IMG/VR virus record: IMGVR_UViG_3300006033_000793
Location: 1-28,452 of that record
Direction: 5' to 3' (one strand)
DNA length: 28,452 nucleotides
DNA from: a virus
Below are positions 1-6,943 of this stretch, piece by piece (the first letter of the stretch is position 1; each line of letters opens with the position of its first letter). Below the pieces are notes generated by a model. The model saw only the letters and a program-made list of their open reading frames with translations. It searched no databases and had not been told where the DNA came from. The translations under genes and the position numbers were made by a program.

Positions 1-429
1 CAGAAGCAGGGTGCCACCACCACCCTGCGCAGCGACTACGCCACCGCCCCGCTCACCAGCAACGGCGTGGCCGGGCGCCTGGGCGTCACAGCCGCTCACC
101 CCTCGGGCGCGGACGACCTGACCAGCTACCGCGCCGCCCTGGACGCCCGCTCGGACATGGGCGAACATGGCCTGGAATTGGACAGCCGCCGCAGCGGTGT
201 GTCGTGGCGCGCACGCACCGCGGGCAGCGTCGGCGTGCTGGCAGGCCGCTGGTTTCGCGGCCCACCCATCGGCAGCGGTTTTGCACTGGTCTCCACAGGC
301 GACGCGCCGGGCATTCCCGTGTACCGCTGGAACCTGCCCGTGGCCGTGAGCGATGCGCGCGGGCTGGCGCTGGTCACTACCCTGACCCCCTACCAATACA
401 ACCTGCTGGCCGTTCGTGAATGGAGTTGA
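1..429 (+). pseudogene. 3' fragment of fimbrial outer-membrane usher gene (host), truncated by prophage
   Basis: The frame is open from the window edge to the stop at 427-429. The protein resembles the C-terminal part of chaperone-usher outer-membrane ushers (FimD/PapC and spore-coat-U-associated type). The recognisable block reads SGFALVSTGDAPGIPVYRWN, followed by DARGLALVTTLTPYQYN, which matches the usher pattern of a barrel end leading into the plug-like C-terminal domain (typically GVRVYxNGQxVGRTDARGRxLVPxLxPYxxNxI). Ushers normally continue for roughly another 80-150 residues of C-terminal domain. Here the protein ends eight residues after PYQYN, so the last few residues are probably phage-derived. 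The family assignment is from remembered motifs; the truncation is inferred. The rest of the usher gene would be expected beyond the prophage's right end. Confidence 0.75.
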
Positions 430-435
430 GATATT
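405..435. other. Probable left host/prophage junction (attL)
   Basis: Usher homology fades after the codons for PYQYNLLAV, and the first phage gene, reading leftwards, stops at 547. The junction should therefore lie between about 405 and 435. Mu-family elements start with 5'-TG; a TG at 417 begins TGAATGGAGTTGAG and is the most convenient candidate. The exact base cannot be set because the right end and its 5-bp target duplication are outside the window. Confidence 0.4.
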
Positions 436-546
436 CAAAGAGGGAACGGCGCGATAAATCGATTTTTTCCGGGTTGAGTCGGGGTGTGCTGAGGTGAGAC
501 GGCGCAAAAGAGTTGCGCCACAGAAAAATGTAGTGAGCAGGATATT
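417..546. other. Non-coding phage left end, possible transposase-binding region
   Basis: About 130 bases hold no convincing gene. They contain related short stretches, GAGTTGAG near 422, GGGTTGAG near 471 and TGCTGAGGTGAG near 487, spaced by roughly 50 and then 16 bases, and an AT-rich tract ATCGATTTTTTCC near 459-471. Mu-type ends carry several imperfect transposase-binding sites in about this much DNA, so these repeats may be such sites. That role is inferred from position and repetition only. Confidence 0.3.
501..519. terminator. Perfect hairpin downstream of the gpG-like gene
   Basis: GGCGCAA at 501-507 pairs perfectly with TTGCGCC at 513-519 around a 5-base loop. It lies 28 bases beyond the stop of the last gene of the leftward operon, so it could end or protect that transcript before host DNA. 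No U-tract follows on the minus strand, so it is not a classical intrinsic terminator. Confidence 0.4.
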
Positions 547-1107
547 TCAGGATTTGGTTTGGCCTGAAATCCAGTCTTGAACGGTGTCTTTGATCTCTGT
601 CTCGTCGATGGCGCTGATACCCAGAAACGGGCGGGCCGGCATGTTGACTTGGTAAGCACCGCGAGTCACCCGGCGCTCTATTGCTCCTGTGTCGTTCTTG
701 CCTGCAAACAGTACCCGGCCCGCCACGCTGCGGTAGCGAACGGTACGGGACTGAGGATTTTGTGTGATGGTGCCGCCGAACTGGTGGATGGCCGCGTACG
801 GTGTGTTGGTGCCGACCTCGACGGTGTTGGCATCGACGGGTTGGTGGCGAATCCCGCTGCGCAGGTAGCCGTTCAGAGTGAGCACCTTATCCTTGTGGTA
901 CTTCTTCTGCTGGGCGTACCGGGTGTTCAGGGCTTTCCACTTATTGCCATCGGGCGCTGTTTGTGTCGTGAACCTGTTCTGCGTGGAGTCCTGCAGGTAT
1001 TGACCCAACCTTGGCATGAGATCGCCGGTATTGGCTTGGGCCATGGCCTCAAGACGTGCCTGGACTTCTGCATCATCAACATGGACTGTGAAATGTGTTC
1101 CGGCCAT
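547..1107 (-). CDS. Phage virion morphogenesis protein (Mu gpG-like)
   Basis: A 186-residue protein with features of the phage virion morphogenesis family (Mu gpG, P2 gpS-related), which acts at the head-tail interface or in tail completion. The sequence shows a short N-terminal strand (GTHFTVHVDD), a region with LGQYLQDSTQNRF, a basic stretch around KWKALNTRYAQQKK, then LNGYLRSGIRHQ, VEVGTNTPYAAIHQFGGTI and, near the C-terminus, PARPFLGIS, which is very typical of the family (AIHQFGG ... RPFLGIS). ATG at 1107 is preceded by a good ribosome site (AAGAGGA). It is the last gene of the leftward operon, downstream of the MuF gene as in Mu (F then G), and sits about 130 bases from the presumed phage end, an unusual place for a head gene. 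Confidence 0.88.
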   Translation of the reverse strand: MAGTHFTVHVDDAEVQARLEAMAQANTGDLMPRLGQYLQDSTQNRFTTQTAPDGNKWKALNTRYAQQKKYHKDKVLTLNGYLRSGIRHQPVDANTVEVGTNTPYAAIHQFGGTITQNPQSRTVRYRSVAGRVLFAGKNDTGAIERRVTRGAYQVNMPARPFLGISAIDETEIKDTVQDWISGQTKS

Positions 1108-1116
1108 GGGTTCCTC

Positions 1117-1263
1117 TTAAAATAGCGTTACTTCATCGGGTGAGACAGGCCGCACCAGGTCCACCGCTCCTACTCCCGGAAGAAGCCAGCGTGTGGTGCC
1201 GCGCTGGCTTACCTGTTTCCGCCATTTAAGGCACGCTGATACAGGCGAACGCCAATCCGCCAT
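1117..1263 (-). CDS. Small overlapping ORF between MuF and gpG genes (hypothetical, 48 aa)
   Basis: ATG at 1263 opens a 48-residue frame that overlaps the last 17 codons of the MuF-like gene in another frame and stops at 1117-1119, just before the ribosome site of the gpG-like gene. It begins MADWRSPVSACLKWRKQ and ends in VGAVDLVRPVSPDEVTLF, which looks like a genuine protein tail rather than random translation. An AAGTGAAG stretch upstream could serve for ribosome binding. I do not recognise a family. It fills the otherwise empty 100-base gap between two tightly packed head genes, which is the main argument for it. The alternative is that this frame extends the MuF protein through frameshifting, or is spurious. 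Confidence 0.4.
   Translation of the reverse strand: MADWRSPVSACLKWRKQVSQRGTTRWLLPGVGAVDLVRPVSPDEVTLF
1183..1210. other. Inverted repeat at the end of the MuF gene
   Basis: AAGCCAGCG at 1183-1191 pairs perfectly with CGCTGGCTT at 1202-1210 around a 10-base loop. The right arm overlaps the stop codon of the MuF gene (1209-1211). On the minus strand it would form a 9-bp RNA hairpin between the F- and G-like genes, without a following U-tract. It may trim or attenuate the message. Confidence 0.45.
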
Positions 1264-2468
1264 TCATCTTCACTTTGGGTCACACCTTTAAATGTGGTGA
1301 CGCCCGTCCAGCCGTCCTGGCCCAGCTCAAACACCGCCAACGCTGGTGCCTCCTGGCCTTCCACCTCGAAACGGGCCACGTACCGGCGGCGCACCACGGC
1401 TTTTTCCAACGCTTGGAGCCATTCCAGGCGCACCCAAATTTCATCGGGCTCTTGTAGCGCCATGGCCAGCAGAGCCATGAATGGGCCACGCCCGCGTTTG
1501 TCGGCCTTGATGTTGCCCTTCACGTCTGTGAACAGGTCTTTACCCACCACCAGACGCTCGCCAATGACATCGGTGAAAACCGCTGGGGTATCCAGCGTTG
1601 CGCCCAATGGATTCAGGAACGCCTGGGCGTAGTCCTGGGCAGGCAGGCCCGAGGGCAACAGTTCGGTAGCCGGTACCCGGCGCGGTGGCGGCAGCGGGTC
1701 CATCGGGCGCGTATTGGGCAGCCCATGCCCGCCAGCGCTGCCAGGAACAGGCGGATCGGGGCGCTCGGGTGGAATGGCGCTGCGCAGTCTTGCCGCACCT
1801 GGTGCGTATTCAAAGCCGGGGTCGATGCCCTCGGGCACGCGTACCGTGCGGGGGCCGTGGATGCTGCGTTGGCCGATGACACGATCCACCAGCTTCACGG
1901 GTGGCGCCTGATCAGGCCCTGACTTGCCCAAGCGTGCCAAATCGCGGGGCCACAAACCCCGCATGGTGCAGTGGCAACCCCAGCCGTTGGGCGGGTAGTG
2001 TGTTTCGAGCCACGGATGGCCGCGCTCCAGCACCAGACCGTCCCACGCCTTGTGCTCCTCACGCGGGTTTTCCACCCAGTCTTGGTGCACATACTGCCAA
2101 TACGGCGCAGCCTGCAACTGCTCGTAGCGGCCAGCGGCGTAGCTGGTGGACAAATTTGTCTCGTAAATCACTTTGCTGCGCCAATTGCGCCCGCCGTTGT
2201 AGTCCCAGCCGTGGGTGGCGACGATACGGTCAAAGTCCTTGCGGAAGTCTTCCAGCGTGCTGCCCCCGTCAATGGCTTTTTGCACCGCTTGCCGGAAGTC
2301 CGACACGATGGCGTCTCGATTCGCCCCTGCCACCACAAATGCGTAGTCGTGCTGCGAGGTGTAGATGTCGGTCCACCCGGTGGTGGGCAGATTCAGTTTG
2401 CGCCGAAAAAACGCCTCTTGTTCGGCGAACGCCAGGGAGCCATAGGCCGCCTCAGCCACCGAGACCAC
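1209..2468 (-). CDS. MuF-like head morphogenesis protein with C-terminal PBECR2-type nuclease domain
   Basis: A 419-residue, two-part protein. Residues about 40-180 match the phage Mu F / SPP1 gp7 head morphogenesis domain: note RNWRSKVIYETNLSTSYAAGRYEQ-type sequence at 94-117, AWDGLVL at 141-147 and the Cys pair in GWGCHC at 162-167. A proline-rich linker (about 232-265) leads to a separate domain at about 277-412, with DYAQAFLNPLGA, RLVVGKDLFTDVKGNIK, KRGRGPFMALLAMALQEPDEIW, RRRYVARFEVEGQ and QDGWTGVTTF. This pattern fits the phage Barnase-EndoU-ColicinE5/D-RelE-like nuclease 2 (PBECR2) domain seen at the ends of many MuF proteins. The start is GTG at 2468, overlapping the portal gene by 17 bases. 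Residues 1-270 give the structural role; nuclease activity is inferred from family resemblance only. Confidence 0.88.
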   Translation of the reverse strand: MVSVAEAAYGSLAFAEQEAFFRRKLNLPTTGWTDIYTSQHDYAFVVAGANRDAIVSDFRQAVQKAIDGGSTLEDFRKDFDRIVATHGWDYNGGRNWRSKVIYETNLSTSYAAGRYEQLQAAPYWQYVHQDWVENPREEHKAWDGLVLERGHPWLETHYPPNGWGCHCTMRGLWPRDLARLGKSGPDQAPPVKLVDRVIGQRSIHGPRTVRVPEGIDPGFEYAPGAARLRSAIPPERPDPPVPGSAGGHGLPNTRPMDPLPPPRRVPATELLPSGLPAQDYAQAFLNPLGATLDTPAVFTDVIGERLVVGKDLFTDVKGNIKADKRGRGPFMALLAMALQEPDEIWVRLEWLQALEKAVVRRRYVARFEVEGQEAPALAVFELGQDGWTGVTTFKGVTQSEDEWRIGVRLYQRALNGGNR

Positions 2469-4053
2469 CCGCTTCCTGCAGCACCTCGTAGCGCCCGGCC
2501 AGGTGCGCCACGCTCAGGGCCTGCGCCATGGCATCGGCATACTGGCTCAGGGTCATGTCGGGCAGCAGCTCGCTCAGACCGTCCCGAATTTCGTCCAACG
2601 ACTGCGCGCGCATCACCAGCGCACGCAACTGCTCAATCCACTGGTCCACCGCAGGCGCCATGGTGTTTGACATCTGGCCCGACATGGCCACAGGCACCGA
2701 CTGCGCGGCCATGGGCACGGCCGTGGCCCAAGCCACGCCAGGCGGGCGCTGAGACGACAGCGCCGCCACAACAGGCGCCCGGCTAGCGCTCTGCAGCACC
2801 GCCTGGTTGGGCTGCGGCATGGGAATACCCAGCTTCTCGTGCGCCCATTGCACTGTGGGTGCCATGCCAATGCTCACCAGCTTGGGCAGCGCATCGGCGT
2901 AAGTCTGCAAATCCTCCGGCTCCTGGGCGTTCAGCCGGAACTTGGCCGCACGGCGCAAGCCATCAGGCGCCAGGCCATTGATGGCGGCGATGGCGTACAC
3001 CACATCGCGGCTCATCGTCGAATTGAGCTGGCGCACATCGCCATCGCGCAAATCTTTGCGCACCTCGTTGTGGACATTGCCCAGTGCATTCGTGCTGCTT
3101 TTGCCGTCGGCGCCGCTGGTGAGCGTGCCGCCCAGAATCACCTTGCTCTGGTTGCGTTCGCACCAGGACATCATGAGCTCAAACGCCTTGGGGTCGCCCG
3201 TGGCCGCGTTGTGAAACTCAATCAGCATGCCCTCGGGCACGATGCCCGCCGCGTTGTGCCCCACGCCCACCAAGGCGCGCAGCAGCGTGGTCTTTTCCTT
3301 CTCACTGGCAGACGGCGGGTATTTGCCCACCCGCAACGGAATCCCGTAGATCTCCAGAAATTCAGCCAGGTCGCCCACCGCGTAGTTCTTGAACAGATAC
3401 GTCCACACCAGCTGGCGAAACAGCGACGAGCGCTCGATATAGCCCGACTTGGCCTTATGAACATGCGTGATCCAGCCGAACGGACGCAGCGGCTCACCCA
3501 TGAGGCCATCCACCACCGTGTTTGTGCGCAAACGCAACTCTTGGCGGTAGCTGCGTTGCACGGTAAACCACGACTGTGGGCGGTGCGTGATCGTTTTGGG
3601 CAGCCAAAACCCCTCCACCCGGTGCCATTCGATTTCTTGGCAGGCAAAGCCCTTGCCAATGGCGTCGGTGCTGTCGAACACCATGTCTTCCAGGTCGGGC
3701 ACCTCCGTCATCAGCTCCTGCAGCTGCTCCGCATCGCGTTTCTCCGCCGCGCTCGCGTTCACAGGTGGCACGATTTCCCAGTCCAGCACACAGGCGCGGC
3801 GACGCTTGCCCATTTCAGCGGCAATGTGCCCGTCCTTTTCCTCCATGTCTTCGAACAGCTCGGACTGCGACGTGATGTCGCCCGCTTCGGCCAGGTCCAA
3901 AATGCGCGCCAGCTTCGACGGCGTGAGGCCGCGCGTGGGGTGGCTCTGCACCTCACCCTGCAAGTGCAGCAGACGCGACGTTTGCGGCTCGTCGGCCAGG
4001 TCGGGCATTGCCATGGGTTGGCCATCGGGGCCCAGAATCATTGATGTGGCCAT
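2452..4053 (-). CDS. Phage portal protein (Mu gp29-like, DUF935)
   Basis: A 533-residue protein with the hallmarks of the Mu gp29/DUF935 portal family. This protein forms the ring at the head vertex through which DNA enters and leaves. The N-terminus holds TRGLTPSKLARILDLAEAGD, followed by DMEEKDGHIAAEMGKRRRACVLDWEI, a portal wing pattern. The middle has ITHRPQSWFTV, RSSLFRQLVWTYLFKNYAVGD and FLEIYGIPLRVGKY, and later EFHNAATGDPKAFELMMSWCERNQSKVILGGTLTS-type sequence. The Ala/Met-rich C-terminal third (from about 440) is variable in the family. The length is typical. It lies between large terminase and MuF, the order of Mu genes 28-29-30, and is separated from terminase by 46 bases. ATG at 4053 is preceded by GGAAG. 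Confidence 0.93.
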   Translation of the reverse strand: MATSMILGPDGQPMAMPDLADEPQTSRLLHLQGEVQSHPTRGLTPSKLARILDLAEAGDITSQSELFEDMEEKDGHIAAEMGKRRRACVLDWEIVPPVNASAAEKRDAEQLQELMTEVPDLEDMVFDSTDAIGKGFACQEIEWHRVEGFWLPKTITHRPQSWFTVQRSYRQELRLRTNTVVDGLMGEPLRPFGWITHVHKAKSGYIERSSLFRQLVWTYLFKNYAVGDLAEFLEIYGIPLRVGKYPPSASEKEKTTLLRALVGVGHNAAGIVPEGMLIEFHNAATGDPKAFELMMSWCERNQSKVILGGTLTSGADGKSSTNALGNVHNEVRKDLRDGDVRQLNSTMSRDVVYAIAAINGLAPDGLRRAAKFRLNAQEPEDLQTYADALPKLVSIGMAPTVQWAHEKLGIPMPQPNQAVLQSASRAPVVAALSSQRPPGVAWATAVPMAAQSVPVAMSGQMSNTMAPAVDQWIEQLRALVMRAQSLDEIRDGLSELLPDMTLSQYADAMAQALSVAHLAGRYEVLQEAGGLGG

Positions 4054-4099
4054 AGGGCTTCCAGAAAATTGGGGAACTTGAAAAGCTTGAACGCCTGGA

Positions 4100-5497
4100 C
4101 TACCAGGCGCCGTGCTCTATCAGCGGCAACGGCGAGTCATCGTCGTCGTCACGGCCATCGACCACGTTGTCAAAACCGCGCGGGGTGGTGGGCGCTGGCG
4201 TGTACTCAAACACCATGAGCCCGCCCGCTGCCGCCTGCTGCGCCAGAAAACACGCCCAAGTGCGGTCGGCGTGGCCCGTGCTGTCACTGTCGGCCACAAA
4301 ACGCGGTGTGCCCGTGGCACCCGTCACCTTCTTGAGCTTGTGAAGGTCGGCACGCAAATCGTTTCTCCCCTCGGGAATGCGCACGCGCCGGTCCTCAAAA
4401 CCCTCCTTGCCCCGTGTGGCCATCTCCAACTTCGTGGCCACATTGAACAAAACACCCTGCACCCGGCTGCTGCCATGGCGGCGCTGTGCGTCCTGCACCG
4501 GCTTCTCGCCCATGCCCGTCTGGTCCATGCAACAGCGCGTCACGTTGTAGCGGGAAAACACCTCGTCCAGCAGCATGTCCTGCTCGGCAAACAACACACG
4601 GCGGCGCTCAATGATCTCCCGCGTCCACAGCACATCACCCACCCGCTCAAACACCCAAATCACAAACAAGTCATGGCGCGCCGCAATGTCCACCCCCACG
4701 AAACAAGGGCCACCCTGGTAATGCTCAGGCCGCCCAGCCGCCTCATGCTCACAAGCCGTGATCAACTCAAAAGACAGCCACGCGCTCGCCTCATCCAGCC
4801 ACTTCAGCTCGAACTCCTGCGCCCACAAATCGTCATCGCCAGCGCCCCGGCGCAACTCCTCAATGTCACGCGGCAAGCCATCGGCCACCGCCTTGTAAAT
4901 ATCCGTCGTGTGGCGGCTCCAGCCGTCGCCGTGGCCCGTCATCAGGTCATAGAACTTATTGCCCTTGCCATTGGGCGTGCTGATCACCCGCAGCTTCAGG
5001 CCCGGCTTGGAAATCACCGGAAAAAGCGCCTTCCAGATCGCCCGACTGTCCTGGTGAAACGCAAACTCATCGAGCAACACATTCGCGCTGAAGCCGCGCG
5101 CCGTATCCGGGTTGGCGGGCAAAGCCGTGATCTTGCTGCCACCGGGCAACTCCACCTCCAACGCCTTGATGCCCGGCTCCCACTCATAGTCATAGGCCTT
5201 GAAGCCCGCCGCCAGCGCCGCCAAATGCAGCTTCACTCCCTCATTCATCGCCTCGCGCGCCTGGCGCTCGCCCCGGCTCAAAATCACCCAGCGCCGCCGC
5301 TGCCCCAGCGCTTCGGCGCGCGCGCAATCCAGCGCCAGCTCCAGCGTGCTCGTGAACGTCTTGCCACACTGCCGGGCAAACATCGCAATCTTGAACCGCG
5401 CCTCGTCAGCCACCCAGCGCTGCTGGTAGGGGTACAAGGGCAAGGCCGGGCGTGTCACCATGTTCATCGCCATCTCAAGCCGCCGGGGCAATGCCAT
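4100..5497 (-). CDS. Large terminase subunit (Mu gp28-like)
   Basis: A 465-residue packaging motor and nuclease. It cuts and pumps DNA into proheads; in Mu-like phages it cuts headful-fashion from integrated copies. The ATPase has a Walker-A-like ARQCGKT at 41-47, Walker B VLLDEF at 140-145 and a coupling-type STPNGKGN at 173-180. The nuclease half shows candidate metal-binding acidic residues D270 (in FVGVDIA), D325 (in CCMDQTGMG) and D411 (near GHADRTWA), arranged as in RNase H-fold terminase nucleases. The C-terminus ends in an acidic run (DGRDDDDDS). ATG at 5497 overlaps the gp27-like gene by 23 bases; an in-frame ATG at 5473, just after that gene's stop, is a reasonable alternative start. 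Confidence 0.93.
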   Translation of the reverse strand: MALPRRLEMAMNMVTRPALPLYPYQQRWVADEARFKIAMFARQCGKTFTSTLELALDCARAEALGQRRRWVILSRGERQAREAMNEGVKLHLAALAAGFKAYDYEWEPGIKALEVELPGGSKITALPANPDTARGFSANVLLDEFAFHQDSRAIWKALFPVISKPGLKLRVISTPNGKGNKFYDLMTGHGDGWSRHTTDIYKAVADGLPRDIEELRRGAGDDDLWAQEFELKWLDEASAWLSFELITACEHEAAGRPEHYQGGPCFVGVDIAARHDLFVIWVFERVGDVLWTREIIERRRVLFAEQDMLLDEVFSRYNVTRCCMDQTGMGEKPVQDAQRRHGSSRVQGVLFNVATKLEMATRGKEGFEDRRVRIPEGRNDLRADLHKLKKVTGATGTPRFVADSDSTGHADRTWACFLAQQAAAGGLMVFEYTPAPTTPRGFDNVVDGRDDDDDSPLPLIEHGAW

Positions 5498-6029
5498 AGG
5501 CCGCCTGAATCACAGCGGCCAGCATCGCCGGGTCCAGCTGGCCCGAGCGCCCCAGCTCGTCAAAACGGGAACGTTGCTCCTCCAGCAGCTTCTTGCGGGC
5601 TTTCTCCTCAATCGCCGCCCGCGCCTCCAGGCTGAACTTCTTGTGCGAAGCCGATGCCTTGCCAATTTCCGCCGCATTCTTGAACAGCTTGTTGACATCC
5701 ACGTCTTCGGCGTCAACGTCCGTCTCCATCAGTAAAGTCAAAATCTTTTGCTGGGTCACCCGAATCACCGCAGCGCCCAGCTTGTCCTGGTCGTCCGGCG
5801 TTGCATCCACCAGCGCACGCGCCTGCTCAGCGGCTATTTTGGACAGCGCCATCGCCCGTTCAAACGGACTGCCATAGCGCTGCAGGCCAGAAGCCGAAAT
5901 ATCCGCCCCGCGCGCCTTCAGGTCGGCTGCCAGCTGCGCGTAGTCAGAAAACCCGCGCTTGATCAGCTCAGCGTCCAGCCATGCCTTGAGCTCGGGGGGC
6001 AGCGTCAACACCTTGTTGCGTCTTGGCAT
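5475..6029 (-). CDS. Mu gp27-like packaging protein (DUF3486), probable small-terminase role
   Basis: A 184-residue protein of the DUF3486 family (Mu gp27). It begins MPRRNKVLTLPPELKAWLDA, the family's usual opening, followed by a helix-turn-helix-like stretch ELIKRGFSDYAQLAADLKARG and SASGLQRYGSPFE. Members are thought to recognise phage DNA for packaging, by analogy with small terminases; that role is inferred from gene order. The frame is open to 6101 but I place the start at ATG 6029, four bases after the preceding gene's stop, because family similarity begins there. The C-terminal half is helical and charged (RAAIEEKARKKLLEEQRSRF). It is followed directly by the large terminase. Confidence 0.85.
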   Translation of the reverse strand: MPRRNKVLTLPPELKAWLDAELIKRGFSDYAQLAADLKARGADISASGLQRYGSPFERAMALSKIAAEQARALVDATPDDQDKLGAAVIRVTQQKILTLLMETDVDAEDVDVNKLFKNAAEIGKASASHKKFSLEARAAIEEKARKKLLEEQRSRFDELGRSGQLDPAMLAAVIQAAYGIAPAA

Positions 6030-6033
6030 CGCA

Positions 6034-6354
6034 TCAGCCCTGCGTGATGCGGGGCCGGGCCACGCCAGGCTGCGCGTCAATCGTGTATTCGGCAAAGTCA
6101 ATGCCTGTGCGCGTCAGCTCCACAAACCAGTTGTCCAGCGGGTCCTTGGCAATGGTGACCATCTCCCGCGACTCCAAGTAATCCAGCTCACGCCGAACCT
6201 CCTGAAGCGTGGCATCGGGATACACCGACTGGATCACCGGCAGCATCGCCACCACATTGATGCCATTGGGCCGAGACAAGTTGGCCAAGTCCAGCAAATG
6301 CCAGCGAATCGCCTCGCGTCGGGCCTTCAAAATAGCGGGTTGGTGCATCGTCAC
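6034..6354 (-). CDS. Mu gp26-like phage protein (winged-helix-like)
   Basis: A 106-residue protein at the position of Mu gp26, between a gp25/DUF2730-like and a gp27/DUF3486-like gene. It contains AIRWHLLDLANLSRPNGIN, PVIQSVYPDATLQEVRRELDYLESREMVTI and LTRTGIDFAEYT. This has the pattern of a small winged helix: a helical bundle, then a recognition-like helix and a beta wing. I know no established biochemical role; involvement in packaging is inferred from context. It overlaps the upstream gene by four bases (ATGA). Confidence 0.75.
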   Translation of the reverse strand: MTMHQPAILKARREAIRWHLLDLANLSRPNGINVVAMLPVIQSVYPDATLQEVRRELDYLESREMVTIAKDPLDNWFVELTRTGIDFAEYTIDAQPGVARPRITQG

Positions 6355-6713
6355 AGGGAGCCTCCATTGCGCGTGTTGTCGCGCGTGCTGTCCAGCGCCC
6401 GCTCCATGCGCAGCGCAAAATTGTCAATCCGGGTGCTGATGCCGCCAATGGCTTGCACGAAGTCGTCTCGGCGCACGTAGTGCAACGGCATATCGGCCTT
6501 CATCAGCAGCAACTCGCGCTCGGCACGCTGCCAGTTCGTGGCCTCGTCCTGGTTGGCTTTTTCAATCTTTTCAAGCCTGTGGTTCTGCGCGGCAAAACCC
6601 GCTTCAATTTGCTTGATCTGCGCACTCATGACCAGCTTGGACATCGTAAAAAAACCGCTGATCAAAATCACGATCAGCGAAATCACATGCCACAGCTCCA
6701 GTTGAATCGTCAT
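6351..6713 (-). CDS. Mu gp25-like membrane-anchored coiled-coil protein (DUF2730)
   Basis: A 120-residue protein with one N-terminal transmembrane helix (about residues 8-27, WHVISLIVILISGFFTMSKL) followed by a long amphipathic helical region that is likely coiled coil (QIKQIEAGFAAQNHRLEKIE onward). This is the plan of DUF2730 proteins found just before the packaging genes of Mu-like phages. Function is not established. It overlaps the zinc-finger gene upstream by four bases and the gp26-like gene downstream by four, which implies coupled translation. Confidence 0.75.
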   Translation of the reverse strand: MTIQLELWHVISLIVILISGFFTMSKLVMSAQIKQIEAGFAAQNHRLEKIEKANQDEATNWQRAERELLLMKADMPLHYVRRDDFVQAIGGISTRIDNFALRMERALDSTRDNTRNGGSL

Positions 6714-6943
6714 AGCCTTCCCCGCCCTTTCATCTCATGCCGCGCCTGGCATGCAACGCAATACAAACAACCCGGAACCGCCACACGGCGGGCCAACGGA
6801 ATCCCATCGCCACAACTCTCGCACCACTCGGCAGAGTCAGCGGCCGTTTTGCCGGCCAGCCCGGCGCGTCGCGCCTGTTGGTACAGGGCTTCGGCCAGCA
6901 GCTCGCCCTCGCGCTCGCTGGCGCGGTCTACGTCATCGGTCAT
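6710..6943 (-). CDS. DksA/TraR-family C4 zinc-finger protein
   Basis: A 77-residue protein starting MTDDVDRASEREGELL with the C4 zinc finger CESC...CLYCVAC (spacing C-x2-C-x14-C-x2-C) and the DksA-type stretch CGDGIPLARRVAVPG. Phage TraR-like proteins bind the RNA polymerase secondary channel and mimic DksA plus ppGpp, altering host transcription; whether this one does is inferred. The frame extends upstream to 6970, which would add nine residues, but ATG 6943 gives the normal TraR N-terminus and overlaps the Rz-like gene by only 11 bases. It sits between the spanins and the packaging genes, where many Mu-like phages carry the same protein. Confidence 0.85.
   Translation of the reverse strand: MTDDVDRASEREGELLAEALYQQARRAGLAGKTAADSAEWCESCGDGIPLARRVAVPGCLYCVACQARHEMKGRGRL

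Noticed and set aside
1-429. Reading the left-edge ORF as a phage tail or fibre protein
   Set aside because: The SGFALV...GIPVYRxN...DARGxALV...PYQYN series fits chaperone usher proteins, and phage genes are on the other strand with a non-coding end between.
2839-4044. 401-codon open frame on the plus strand
   Set aside because: It lies opposite the portal gene, has a His/Arg/Leu-rich composition and no recognisable domain.
4112-5635. 507-codon open frame on the plus strand
   Set aside because: It is opposite the large terminase; low-complexity His/Arg/Gln/Leu translation indicates a shadow.
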